DNA from: CAZKHG01 sp964552655
Lineage (GTDB): Bacteria > Bacteroidota > Bacteroidia > Bacteroidales > Tenuifilaceae
Direction of reading: 5' to 3'
Assembly: GCA_964552655.1 (NCBI GenBank)
Contig: CAZKHG010000010.1
Location: 1 to 64,000 of the forward strand
Length of the DNA: 64,000 bases
The notes beneath the pieces were generated by a model. The model saw only the letters and a list, made by a program, of their open reading frames with translations, ran no database searches and was not told where the DNA came from. Shown here in pieces: positions 35,205 to 44,156 of this stretch. Position 1 is the stretch's first letter, and every line of letters begins with the position of its first letter. The position numbers and the translations under genes were made by a program.

Positions 35205-37082
35205 TTATTCAACCTCTTTCCAGTCGCCATTTTCTTTGATCAGATTTACGAGTTCGTCCACTGCCTGGGCTTCGGGGATATTCTTTTTAACCACGGTTTT
35301 TCCCTTATAAAGGTTGATTTTCCCTGGACCAGCCCCAACATACCCATAATCGGCGTCAGCCATTTCGCCAGGTCCATTTACAATGCAACCCATAATTCCA
35401 ATTTTCAATCCCTTCAGATGGGCGGTTTTTTTCCTGATTTTTGCCACTGTTTCCTGTAATCCGAAAAGTGTTCTGCCACATCCCGGACAGGAAATATATT
35501 CAGTTTTAGAAGTTCGGGTACGTGCCGCCTGAAGGATAGAGAAGGATGTGGTACAAATTATCTTATCCTCGATTTTTGGTGCTGTGAGAATTACGCCATC
35601 CCCTAAACCGTCAATTAGCAAACCGCCAATGTCTGATGCGCTTTTTAGCTGAAATGATTCAGCATCAGAATCGCTATATTTTCTTGAGATGATTACCGGG
35701 CACAGAATCCCGTTTTCCATGAGCTTAATAAAAACTGCTCGTTGCTCTGTAAAACCATTCTGATTATCAGTTTCCAGAATCAAAATAATGGACTCGGTGA
35801 TTTTAATTTTTGTAATAAGCTCATCTGTGAGTTCATTAAACTTAATTTTGGTAAAATGGGGTTTATCTGTTTTAATTGCAATCCCATTTAATAGCTTTTC
35901 CGATATGCTAATCATCGGGAGCTTATCGGCATTTTCAATTGAGTTGATCTTGCCAAAAATAAAATAATCGGCAGATTGTTGTTTTTTGAACCAGCTCTTT
36001 TGCTGTTTATTGTAAGTCCAACCCCAGGCTTCCAGATCGGAATATTTTACCTGTTCCTTATCGGATAAATCGGCTATAACCACTGGCGGGTTATTTCCCC
36101 CAATATCGTTAATGGAAATGGATGGTCGTCTGTTATATTCGAAAGGATTATAGGGTAGCGACTTAATTTCAGGGACAGGCGGTTCGGTTTTCCGGTTGGT
36201 AAAATAGTTTACCAGCTTTTTTGCTACGGGAATTTCAACCTCCGGGTCTTCAGTGAGGGAAACCCTGATTGTATCTCCTAAGCCATCGGCCAGGAGTGTT
36301 CCAATGCCTACCGCAGATTTAATTCGGCCATCCTCGCCATCACCAGCTTCGGTAACCCCCAGATGCAGCGGGTAATTCATCACTTCGCCAATCATCTTCG
36401 ATACCAGTAACCTGGTAGCATAAACCATTACCCGGGTGTTGCTGGCCTTCATGGAAACAACAATATCGTTGAATCCGTTTTTCCGGCAGATTCTCAGGAA
36501 CTCCAACGCTGAATGTACCATACCCTCCGGGGTATCGCCATAACGGCTCATTATCCGGTCGGAAAGCGAACCGTGGTTTACCCCGATTCGTATAGGAACA
36601 CGCCTTTTCCTACAGGTGTCAATCAGGGGAATAAGTTTTTCTTCAACTTTTTTCAGCTCATTCTGATACTCTTCATCGGAATATTCAAAACTTTTAAATA
36701 TAGCCCTTGGCTCGGTGTAATTCCCTGGATTTATTCTGATTTTATCGGCATAAAGAGCAGCTTCAAGGGCTGCAGAGGGGTTAAAGTGAATATCAGCAAT
36801 GACTGGAATATTGTAACCCATTTCAACCAGCCTTCGCTTGATGTGTTCAATATTTTTTGCTTCTTTCACCCCTTGTGTAGTGATGCGAATCAATTCTGCC
36901 CCGGCAGCAATAGCCTTTATGCACTGTTCAACTGTTGCCTCAGTATCATTTGTATTTGTTGTGGTCATTGTTTGTACCCGGATGGGGTTATTCCCACCAA
37001 GTGACACGCCCCCAATATCTAATTCAGCCGTTTGCCATCGGGTTAATGCGGATATACTTTGGCAGTACATAGTATTTAACAT
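35205..37082 (-). CDS. ispG: 4-hydroxy-3-methylbut-2-en-1-yl diphosphate synthase (flavodoxin/ferredoxin), large insert form
   Basis: IspG (GcpE) catalyses the penultimate step of the MEP isoprenoid pathway, reducing MEcPP to HMBPP with a 4Fe-4S cluster. The TIM-barrel N-terminal part is clear (GGNNPIRVQTMTTTNTND, RITTQGVKEAKNIEHIK, NHGSLSDRIMSRYGDTPEGM). The cluster ligands are Cys532, Cys535 (CPGCGRTLFGLQE) and Cys566, followed by Glu572 (GCIVNGPGEMADADYGYVG). At 625 residues it is the long form with an extra middle domain (about 300-510), found in Bacteroidota, Chlamydiae and plants; E. coli IspG has about 370. ATG at 37082 or 37070. Confidence 0.96.
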   Translation of the reverse strand: MLNTMYCQSISALTRWQTAELDIGGVSLGGNNPIRVQTMTTTNTNDTEATVEQCIKAIAAGAELIRITTQGVKEAKNIEHIKRRLVEMGYNIPVIADIHFNPSAALEAALYADKIRINPGNYTEPRAIFKSFEYSDEEYQNELKKVEEKLIPLIDTCRKRRVPIRIGVNHGSLSDRIMSRYGDTPEGMVHSALEFLRICRKNGFNDIVVSMKASNTRVMVYATRLLVSKMIGEVMNYPLHLGVTEAGDGEDGRIKSAVGIGTLLADGLGDTIRVSLTEDPEVEIPVAKKLVNYFTNRKTEPPVPEIKSLPYNPFEYNRRPSISINDIGGNNPPVVIADLSDKEQVKYSDLEAWGWTYNKQQKSWFKKQQSADYFIFGKINSIENADKLPMISISEKLLNGIAIKTDKPHFTKIKFNELTDELITKIKITESIILILETDNQNGFTEQRAVFIKLMENGILCPVIISRKYSDSDAESFQLKSASDIGGLLIDGLGDGVILTAPKIEDKIICTTSFSILQAARTRTSKTEYISCPGCGRTLFGLQETVAKIRKKTAHLKGLKIGIMGCIVNGPGEMADADYGYVGAGPGKINLYKGKTVVKKNIPEAQAVDELVNLIKENGDWKEVE

Positions 37083-37223
37083 TGATTTTTTTACAAATAA
37101 CGGGAATTTGATTCAATTATGGATAAATATGTCGTTGTTGACTTTAGCTATAAAATAACAACCCATAAGTTAATTGCGCTTAATTACCTTAAATTCAGTT
37201 GCAATTAACTTATCCGCCAATCC

Positions 37224-37255
37224 TTTGCTATCCTCACCTTTTCTATCTACATTTG
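37224..37255 (+). promoter_or_regulatory. Consensus Bacteroidota promoter for the UspA gene
   Basis: TTTG at 37224-37227 and TACATTTG at 37248-37255 are separated by exactly 20 bases, matching the TTTG/TAnnTTTG consensus of the primary Bacteroidota sigma factor. Transcription would start near 37262, about 24 bases before the chosen ATG. This also excludes the upstream TTG at 37199 as the start. Confidence 0.8.
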
Positions 37256-37285
37256 TTTTGCTGTTTAAAATCAATACAAGATATT

Positions 37286-38140
37286 ATGAAGCACATTATT
37301 GTACCAATCGATTTCTCCAAGGAATCTATAAACGGGCTGCGGCTTGCAATTATTTTTGCCAATCGTTTTGGAAGCGAAATACAAATGGTTTACGTTCAAA
37401 AATTCCCTACCGAACTGGGACGGGTTGGATTTGACGAGGAGTATAATAAAGCAACCCAGGAATTTGAGAAGCTCATGAAAGAGTACTCTTCTAAATTAAT
37501 CGAGGGTGCTGCATTAGGGTATATTGTAAAAAAGGGCAAAATATACCGCGAGGTGGTCAACCAATCGCAGGCGTTCAAGGATACCATGATTGTCTGTTCC
37601 ACGCATGGGGCTTCAGGGTTTGAAGAATTTTTTATTGGGAGCAATGCTTTTCGAATTATTTCAGCTACCGATTGTCCGGTGGTTACAATCCGGCATGGCT
37701 CTATGCCCCGTGAAATAGAGAAAATTGTAATGCCAATTGATATTTCCTCTGATACCCGTCAGAAAGTGCCTATCACTGCCGAAATTGCCAAAGCCTTCGG
37801 CGCAGAAATTCACATAGTGGCTGTATCAACAATGCAGAGCGAAGATATTGATAATAGGCTGAACGCATACACAAAACAGGTTGCAGACTATCTGAAAGAT
37901 AACAAGGTTGATTATAAAACAGCCAGCCTTAAAGGGGACAATATCACCGATATCACTATTGAATATGCCCTGGATGTGAATGCTGATATTATAAGCATTA
38001 TGACAGAACAGGTGGAATCTATCAGTAATTATGTGCTTGGTAGCTATGCCCAGCAAATGCTTAGCAAATCGCCAATTCCGGTACTTAGCGTTACTCCGCG
38101 TGAGATTTTTATATTAGGGAGTTTTGCTACTCAGGGATAA
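37286..38140 (+). CDS. Universal stress protein with two tandem UspA domains
   Basis: Start at ATG 37286 (MKHIIVPIDFSKESING), supported by the consensus promoter just upstream. Two Usp folds of about 140 residues each cover the 284-residue protein. The first carries the nucleotide-binding stretch HGASGFEEFFIGSNAFRII then CPVVTIR. The second begins EKIVMPIDISSDTRQK and ends NYVLGSYAQQMLSKSPIPVL. Tandem Usp proteins bind ATP or act in stress responses; no specific role can be read. It is divergent from ispG. Confidence 0.93.
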   Translation: MKHIIVPIDFSKESINGLRLAIIFANRFGSEIQMVYVQKFPTELGRVGFDEEYNKATQEFEKLMKEYSSKLIEGAALGYIVKKGKIYREVVNQSQAFKDTMIVCSTHGASGFEEFFIGSNAFRIISATDCPVVTIRHGSMPREIEKIVMPIDISSDTRQKVPITAEIAKAFGAEIHIVAVSTMQSEDIDNRLNAYTKQVADYLKDNKVDYKTASLKGDNITDITIEYALDVNADIISIMTEQVESISNYVLGSYAQQMLSKSPIPVLSVTPREIFILGSFATQG

Positions 38141-38158
38141 ATGAAAGTTTACTTATAA

Positions 38159-38668
38159 TCAGTATAGGTTGATAAATTCGTAGCGGGTTCCTTTCCATTC
38201 CAGGTACCTGATGAAATCCGGGTAGCTGATCACCAGCGAGGCAGTGTTGAGATTAGGATGAAAGCTTATACGGGTGGCTTTTTTAAGATTTTCATCAATA
38301 AACAGGTGAACATGATTTGTTTTATCATGAATTAACCCGAAGGGCGATACAGAACCGGGAGAGAGCCCAAGGTATCTTTTCATCCGTTCTGGCGATGCAA
38401 ATGTGATTTTCCCTTGTTTTAGCTTTTGTTCCAGGTCGTGTATCCTCAAATTCTGGCGATAGTCAAGGACAACCAGGTAGTGCTTATCCCCCTTATGGTT
38501 CCTGAAAAACAGATTTTTGCAGTGGCTGGAATTTATTCCTTCCCAATACTTTGAGGCCTCCTCAACGGTGGCAACAGGAGGGTGTTCGTGGTATTCAAAA
38601 GGAATTTGCAACTTATCCAAAGTTTCGTAAACCAATGGATCACCCCGGTATTGATCCGAATATACCAT
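38159..38668 (-). CDS. YbaK/ProX-type aminoacyl-tRNA deacylase (prolyl-tRNA editing, ProXp-ala-like)
   Basis: ATG at 38668 is preferred to TTG 38677. The 169-residue single domain is the trans-editing fold related to the INS domain of prolyl-tRNA synthetase: YHEHPPVATVEEASKYW, HCKNLFFRNHKGDKHYLVVL, the catalytic-type Lys in the CKNLF stretch, and GLSPGSVSPFGLIHDKTNHV. It should hydrolyse mischarged Ala-tRNAPro or a related species in the cytoplasm. It faces the UspA gene convergently with 18 bp between the stops. Confidence 0.9.
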   Translation of the reverse strand: MVYSDQYRGDPLVYETLDKLQIPFEYHEHPPVATVEEASKYWEGINSSHCKNLFFRNHKGDKHYLVVLDYRQNLRIHDLEQKLKQGKITFASPERMKRYLGLSPGSVSPFGLIHDKTNHVHLFIDENLKKATRISFHPNLNTASLVISYPDFIRYLEWKGTRYEFINLY

Positions 38669-38697
38669 GGTATTCAAAAAATCTTTGAAGGTGTGAG

Positions 38698-39216
38698 TTA
38701 AATTCCCTTTAAGTGGGATAGCTTCTGATTCACCTCATCAACGCTGAACTCTTCGGGATCGAAGGTATTCCCATACCATTCGGTTATTAACGTGTAGTTC
38801 CTTTTTTCTTTGGTTCTAATCAGCTCAAGTGCCATTTCATAACCTGTAACACCGCCTGAATCCTCAGGGGGGGCATGGCGGGCACCACCCGTGCAAAGCG
38901 GGTAATTATTCATATCGGAATCTTCAAATACATTGATCAGAGATATTTCAATTGTCCATGAATCGCCGAAATCATAAACGTAAACAATCTTCTGGTTCTT
39001 GGCCAATACCTGATCGAGTGGTACGAGCAGCTCCTTTTTAATCTCATTTCCATAGGCATCGTTGTAGAAGTGCAGATGGTAATTTTCCCATAGGAAAGCT
39101 GCTTGAAAAACCTCGTGCAGAACCTGAAGCGACATCTTGCTATTGACTTTAAGTATCCTGAAAATTTCAGGGCTTATGCCTTTGAGGGAAGCCTTAATTT
39201 CAAATACTTTTGCCAT
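38698..39216 (-). CDS. Plasmid pRiA4b ORF-3-family protein
   Basis: 172 residues spanning the PRiA4_ORF3 fold: an N-terminal VFEIKASLKGISPEIFRILKV strand pair, LHEVFQAAFLWENYHLHFY, YVYDFGDSWTIEISL and CTGGARHAPPEDSGGVTGYE. The family is common on chromosomes and plasmids of many bacteria and also occurs as a passenger of IS1096-like elements; its biochemical function is not established. No transposase or terminal repeats accompany it here. A TAGTTTTG -7-like element lies at 39241-39248 on the same strand. It could be cotranscribed with the following deacylase gene, 29 bp away. Confidence 0.87.
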   Translation of the reverse strand: MAKVFEIKASLKGISPEIFRILKVNSKMSLQVLHEVFQAAFLWENYHLHFYNDAYGNEIKKELLVPLDQVLAKNQKIVYVYDFGDSWTIEISLINVFEDSDMNNYPLCTGGARHAPPEDSGGVTGYEMALELIRTKEKRNYTLITEWYGNTFDPEEFSVDEVNQKLSHLKGI

Positions 39217-39284
39217 GTGGTTAGGTTAAATCATCAACCTCAAAACTACAAAAAATTTGGTAATTACCAGAATAAGGGTGTTTT

Positions 39285-39881
39285 TTATAAAACATACCTG
39301 ATTACAAATTCCAGAACCTGATTGTACTGCCCGCGGTTTAACCGCCACACTACATTCCCTTCATGTGGACGTACTGGTAGTATTGAGTAGCAAAACAACG
39401 CTCCGAATTTCCACTTTTCAGAGAAGTTGTACTCAAGCCCAACAAGAGCGGAATATTCCATTTTTTTAAATTCGTCGATTTCATCCTGTGGGTAATCACC
39501 CAGCTCGTTCATCTCCTTAGCTTTTGCAAGATACCCTGCAGAAAGACCGATTAACCCGTTAAACCCATTGTTAAATCGGTAACCCAGCAGGAATGGCATT
39601 TCAAAATAATTCAATTTCAACCTGTAATACTCAGTCCCATCAGCGGATTTGGCAAAACTTCCTTTTTGAATAAACCTAAATTCTGATCTGAGGAACATCG
39701 TGGAACCCAATCGTGTACCCACCCAAATACCGGCAATTGGCCCCGCCTTGTTATATCCGCCGTGTCCATCGCCGTCAACCTGAGTAGCAGCCAACCCTGC
39801 AAGAAACCCGGCGTTAAAACGTTGTGGGTATAACAAAACAGGGAAGAGGAATACTATAATAAAGGTGGTTAAAAAGCGCAT
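39285..39881 (-). CDS. Small outer-membrane beta-barrel protein (PorT/OMP_b-brl-like)
   Basis: 198 residues with a signal peptide (MRFLTTFIIVFLFPVLLYPQ) and alternating amphipathic strands typical of the 8-stranded Bacteroidota barrels: FNAGFLAGLAATQVDGD, IAGIWVGTRLGSTMFLRSEF, YFEMPFLLGYRFNNGFNGLI, YSALVGLEYNFSEKWKFG, ending EFVIRYVL. It is the last gene of a tight three-gene unit; its ATG lies one base after the sir2 stop. Function is unknown. Such barrels are often called porin family or PorT-like without demonstrated transport. Confidence 0.85.
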   Translation of the reverse strand: MRFLTTFIIVFLFPVLLYPQRFNAGFLAGLAATQVDGDGHGGYNKAGPIAGIWVGTRLGSTMFLRSEFRFIQKGSFAKSADGTEYYRLKLNYFEMPFLLGYRFNNGFNGLIGLSAGYLAKAKEMNELGDYPQDEIDEFKKMEYSALVGLEYNFSEKWKFGALFCYSILPVRPHEGNVVWRLNRGQYNQVLEFVIRYVL

Positions 39882-39882
39882 A

Positions 39883-40581
39883 TTAACTTTCTCTATTCAA
39901 AATCATTTCAAGCATCCTGGGAACACCTGTGGATGCTTTTTCTTTGATAAAAATTACTTCGTGCCAGGTCTGAATTGGAATATCATTGGGATCAACCAGG
40001 TAAATAGGGGCGTTTACGGGTGCGTAATCAATTAAACCAGCAGCAGGATAAACGTTTAATGAGGTTCCAACTACTGCAAAGATATCGGCCATTTTAGCGA
40101 GTTGAATTGCGTCCATCATGGCAGGTACTGCTTCGCCGAACCAAACAATATGGGGACGTAGCTGCGAACCTTTTTCACACAGGTCGCCCATTTTCAGCTC
40201 CCAGCCATCAATATCATATATCAGGTAAGGGTCGATGCTGGATCTGGATTTTTTTAGTTCCCCGTGAAGGTGTAGAATATTGGTGCTACCAGCTCGTTCG
40301 TGAAGATCATCAACATTTTGGGTGATGATATAAACATCAAAATCTTTCTCAGCCCCAGCAAGCGCAAAATGTCCCTGGTTTGGTTCAACTTCTAAAAGTT
40401 GCTTTCTGCGCTCGTTATAAAACCGTTGAACCAGTTCCGGGTTTTCCTCCCATGCTTCCGGACTTGCAACTTCCATTACATCATACTCCTCCCAAAGTCC
40501 GCCCATATCGCGAAATGTACGGATACCGCTCTCGGCGCTAATGCCAGCGCCTGTTAGCACAACCAGTTTTTTTCTACTCAT
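39883..40581 (-). CDS. Sir2-family NAD-dependent protein deacylase lacking the structural zinc cysteines
   Basis: 232 residues with the sirtuin core: GAGISAESGIRTFR (11-24), TQNVDDLHERAG (88-98), catalytic His106 in HLHGEL and RPHIVWFGEAVP (142-153). Tyr55 and Arg58 (FYNERR) match the acyl-pocket pair of CobB/SIRT5-type desuccinylases, so it may remove acidic acyl groups. The module between His106 and Arg142 normally holds four zinc-binding Cys; here only Cys135 remains. Similar zinc-less forms appear to be common in Bacteroidota. Its ATG overlaps the stop of the preceding Ntn-hydrolase gene (ATGA). Confidence 0.9.
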   Translation of the reverse strand: MSRKKLVVLTGAGISAESGIRTFRDMGGLWEEYDVMEVASPEAWEENPELVQRFYNERRKQLLEVEPNQGHFALAGAEKDFDVYIITQNVDDLHERAGSTNILHLHGELKKSRSSIDPYLIYDIDGWELKMGDLCEKGSQLRPHIVWFGEAVPAMMDAIQLAKMADIFAVVGTSLNVYPAAGLIDYAPVNAPIYLVDPNDIPIQTWHEVIFIKEKASTGVPRMLEMILNRES

Positions 40582-41801
40582 AGGTTTAACCCCAAAGTTG
40601 TTTCATAGAAAAGGATTATCTGCTTGTTGGTTTCGGAATAAAAATCCTGTGCTTCCTCCTGATCAAAACCAATTCTGCGCCAGTTGTTTATGAGTAGATC
40701 GGTTCGCGCAATCATCTCTTTATCAAAAATGGCTGTAACTTGAATGGTTCCGGATCCCTCTTTATTTCCCAGCTTTTCGAGGAAGATATAGTTTTCCCCT
40801 TCAGCCCATTTATCATAAGGGAAACAGGCCTTTTTCAGTTTAAGTGTGATGTTGCACAATTTGGCATTATCCTGTTTTGGTGCAGTGATTACCCTGGGGA
40901 GCACATCCCCGGCCTCTACCCACAATGGAACAGCAACCGAAGCAGGCTGAAACCCGAGTTTAACCCATGTGGTAACCAACGAGGGTGATTCGCCGGGTTT
41001 AACGCCCTGAACCAATATAGTTGATGATGATGAGTACCTGACAATAAAATCCCGGAACGGGTACATCCTGTTCTCAAACCCTATTTTGCTAAACTCTTTG
41101 AATAAATCTGTTTTGGTTAAGTCGTGGCGGAGTGAAAGGGTTGCTTTGGTAAGAAAAAACTCAGGGGTGATCTTTTTTGCGCGGTAGGCCTCATCTATCA
41201 ATGATTTAGCCGTGTTGTAACGATTGTAACCCGCACCCTCATTAATTCTGCCTGAAAATGAATAGTTTGTCCGGATTAAATAGCCTTGTGGTGCATCTTT
41301 TGGGTTATTGGCATCGTAAAGCTGAAAACTGAAGTTGTTTGCTTCTATGTAAACTGCACCTCCCTGAGCATCAATCACCCCAAAATTGGCTTCAACACCA
41401 AGTGGTTTGGCCATGGTATCCAGCATGGTATGAAAATCCTGAACCGTGGCACAGTTTTCAAGGGCCATTTTCATCACAAAACCCTCCATATCCGATTTCT
41501 CCGAATGGTCAGTGTTAGGTTTGAGGTTATACGATGCTGAGTTCATAATAGAAAAACCGGCGCTGTTTGTTCCCGCCCAGACCTGGTAAAGGGTATCATC
41601 AGAATCCACTAAACCAATGTAGTTATAGCGTTTGCCATAAAAAAACATCATTTTATTGTTAAAGTTATCGGTATCACGATGCTTCCAGAGCAACGGACGA
41701 CCATCGGGTGTGGCTTTCCCGCTAATTATGGCTGTGGTGCAGGGTAAACCAGGATTAGCAATCAGAAAAAGTCCAATCAGTATAATTAATCCTTTTTTCA
41801 T
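40578..41801 (-). CDS. Ntn-type linear amide C-N hydrolase (C45/choloylglycine-hydrolase-like), exported
   Basis: Start at ATG 41801, which opens a signal peptide (MKKGLIILIGLFLIANPGLP) whose cleavage would expose Cys21 as the N-terminal nucleophile (CTTAIISGKATPDGRPLLWK). Further family-like blocks are HRDTDNF, VWAGTNSAGFSIMNSASYNL and ANFGVIDAQGGAVYIEAN. Relatives include acyl-CoA:6-APA acyltransferase and bile-salt or penicillin amidases; the real substrate is unknown. About 407 residues, longer than classic members because of a C-terminal extension (about 320-407). It heads the operon with sir2 and the small barrel protein and is divergent from dnaG. Confidence 0.83.
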   Translation of the reverse strand: MKKGLIILIGLFLIANPGLPCTTAIISGKATPDGRPLLWKHRDTDNFNNKMMFFYGKRYNYIGLVDSDDTLYQVWAGTNSAGFSIMNSASYNLKPNTDHSEKSDMEGFVMKMALENCATVQDFHTMLDTMAKPLGVEANFGVIDAQGGAVYIEANNFSFQLYDANNPKDAPQGYLIRTNYSFSGRINEGAGYNRYNTAKSLIDEAYRAKKITPEFFLTKATLSLRHDLTKTDLFKEFSKIGFENRMYPFRDFIVRYSSSSTILVQGVKPGESPSLVTTWVKLGFQPASVAVPLWVEAGDVLPRVITAPKQDNAKLCNITLKLKKACFPYDKWAEGENYIFLEKLGNKEGSGTIQVTAIFDKEMIARTDLLINNWRRIGFDQEEAQDFYSETNKQIILFYETTLGLNL

Positions 41802-42011
41802 GACATCATGTTTTATCAATTTGCTAATATAGCTAATTGAGAATGACGATAAAAGCATTCGTGATTAAGTTTGTTTACAGGTAAAAAAATTATTAACAAT
41901 TTTGGTTGATCCTCTTATTCTCCCTGTTAATAGATTTTTAATTTTTCTCCATTTGTATTTGCTATCTTTACATTCCGATTTTACACAGACATCGATTTGT
42001 CCTAACACGCT

Positions 42012-43940
42012 ATGATTGATCAGGTTACAGTTGACAGGATAATTGCTGCCGCCGATATTGTTGAGGTGGTTCAGGATTTTGTTACCCTGAAAAAAAGAGG
42101 GGTGAATTACTTGGGTCTTTGCCCGTTTCATAATGAAAAAACCCCTTCATTTACGGTTAGCCCCTCAAAAGGAATTTATAAGTGTTTTGGTTGCGGGAAA
42201 GGGGGGAATGTGGTAAATTTTATCATGGAACAAGAACACCTGAACTATGTTGAAGCCCTAAAAATTCTTGCCCGAAAATATAATATCGAAGTAGTTGAGA
42301 AAGAGGTTACCCCAGAAGAGCTGCAACAAAAGAATGAGCGCGAAAGCCTTATGGTTGCTGCCGCCTATGCTCAACGATATTTTTCCGATATTCTCCATAA
42401 GCATTCCGATGGCAAAACCATCGCCCTTTCCTATTTCCGGGAGCGTGGGTTTAGGGATGATACTATAGATAAGTTTCAGCTGGGTTATTGCCTCGATCAG
42501 TTTGATGCTTTTACCAGAGCGGCTTTGCGCGAAGGCTATAAGCTGGAATACCTGGTTAAAACAGGTCTGACCATCCAAAGGGAGGATAAAACCACCATTG
42601 ACCGGTTTATGGGCCGGGTGATATTCCCAATTCACAGCATCAGCGGGAGGGTTATTGCTTTTGGCGGGCGAATAATGAAAGGCGATAAGAAGCTCGCCAA
42701 ATATATCAACAGCCCCGAAAGCGAGATTTACCATAAAAGCAACATTCTTTACGGGATTTTTCATGCCAAAAAGGCCATCACCCAGGAAAATAAATGTTTT
42801 CTGGTAGAAGGATATACCGATGTAATCTCCATGCATCAGGCTGGGATAGAGAATGTTGTAGCCAGCTCAGGTACATCCTTAACCGTGGATCAGATACGGC
42901 TAATTAAAAGGTTTACCCCAAATGTCACAATACTCTACGATGGCGATGCAGCAGGAATTAAAGCTTCGCTTAGGGGAATTGACCTTGTGCTTGAGGAGGG
43001 CCTAAACGTTAAGGTGGTTCTGCTACCCGAAGGCGAAGATCCCGACAGCTATGCCAGAACACACAGCTCGAGCCAGGTTTTGGATTTTATCGCTAAAAAC
43101 GAAACCGATTTTATTGCATTTAAAACAAAACTGTTGCTCGAGGAAGCGAAAACCGATCCCATAAAACGATCGGGGTTGATCAGCGACATTGTGCGATCCA
43201 TTACCGTAATACCCGATAGTATAACCCGTTCAGTTTACATAAGGGAGTGCAGCAAGCTGCTGGATATAGAGGAGAGTGTTTTATACACTGAAGTTGGAAC
43301 CCAGCGTCGGAAAAAATTTGAACAGGTGTTGGGAAGGCCAATCCCTGAACCAGAGAATAAACCAACCCCAACATTACCTAATTTTGTTTCCAATATTTAT
43401 TGCGAGGAACAAGAAAAGGATATTGTTTCATTTATGCTGCGTTTTGGAAATTCAATATTTAATGAAAAAGATTCAGGGGAAGAGAAAATCACTGTTGGAC
43501 AATTCATTATCCAGGAAATTTTAAATGACGATCTTGAATTTAAAAACCTTATCACCAAAAAAATTTTTAACGAATATTTGGCACAACTTGAAAACTCTTC
43601 TGACGTAGATATTCGTTATTTTATTAATCACCCCGATAGTGAAATAAGCAAATTGGCAATAGATATATTAGCATCGCCTCATAAATTGAGTAAAATTTGG
43701 GAAAAACACCAGACATTTCCCGAACCTGAAGTTGATTTCCTGCGTCGTAATGTTCCAAAATCTATCAATGTATATAAAAGTAAGGTTGTTCAAATGGCTA
43801 TCAAAAAGCACCAGGAGGAGCTGAAGCACCTTGACCCCCAAAAACAGAACGATGAGGTGAATGAGCTGTTGAAAAGGATTAAAATACTCAACGATCTGAA
43901 AAATACTCTTTCCAGGGACCTGGAGCGAAATGTACTTTAA
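42012..43940 (+). CDS. dnaG: DNA primase
   Basis: Synthesises RNA primers for chromosome replication with the DnaB helicase. The N-terminal zinc finger is intact (Cys37, His40, Cys58, Cys61: CPFHNEK and YKCFGCGKGGN). The Toprim catalytic core follows (EGYTDVISMHQAGIENVVAS, TILYDGDAAGIKASLRG, LLPEGEDPDSYA), then a helicase-binding C-terminal helical region (about 450-642). 642 residues is normal. A -7-like TATCTTTA lies at 41963-41970 upstream. Divergent from the Ntn-hydrolase operon. Confidence 0.97.
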   Translation: MIDQVTVDRIIAAADIVEVVQDFVTLKKRGVNYLGLCPFHNEKTPSFTVSPSKGIYKCFGCGKGGNVVNFIMEQEHLNYVEALKILARKYNIEVVEKEVTPEELQQKNERESLMVAAAYAQRYFSDILHKHSDGKTIALSYFRERGFRDDTIDKFQLGYCLDQFDAFTRAALREGYKLEYLVKTGLTIQREDKTTIDRFMGRVIFPIHSISGRVIAFGGRIMKGDKKLAKYINSPESEIYHKSNILYGIFHAKKAITQENKCFLVEGYTDVISMHQAGIENVVASSGTSLTVDQIRLIKRFTPNVTILYDGDAAGIKASLRGIDLVLEEGLNVKVVLLPEGEDPDSYARTHSSSQVLDFIAKNETDFIAFKTKLLLEEAKTDPIKRSGLISDIVRSITVIPDSITRSVYIRECSKLLDIEESVLYTEVGTQRRKKFEQVLGRPIPEPENKPTPTLPNFVSNIYCEEQEKDIVSFMLRFGNSIFNEKDSGEEKITVGQFIIQEILNDDLEFKNLITKKIFNEYLAQLENSSDVDIRYFINHPDSEISKLAIDILASPHKLSKIWEKHQTFPEPEVDFLRRNVPKSINVYKSKVVQMAIKKHQEELKHLDPQKQNDEVNELLKRIKILNDLKNTLSRDLERNVL

Positions 43941-44156
43941 TAATTTGCCATAACACCCACCATATCTAATCTTGTTAAATAATGATTATCTGTCAGGTAA
44001 TTAACAGGTTGCCTTTTTATTTCCGGTTTGTTTATGGTTGATTTTAAAATTCCCGTAGTTTTTATATTTTTACCCTTTGATTTATGTTATTTTTATCAAA
44101 CGAAAATAATAAGCAAACAGATTGTCAAGTTAAATCTAAACCTAAAACATAATACA

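Noticed and set aside
36513..37158. Two plus-strand ORFs over the ispG 5' end
   Set aside because: Antisense to conserved ispG sequence; no start signal or family resemblance.
38698..39216. Mobile element around the pRiA4b ORF-3-family gene
   Set aside because: The family can ride on IS1096-like elements, but no transposase, terminal inverted repeats or target duplication is visible nearby.
42258..42836. 192-residue minus-strand ORF inside dnaG
   Set aside because: It lies wholly in the well-supported dnaG frame and its translation has no domain-like features; it is a shadow of the codon bias.
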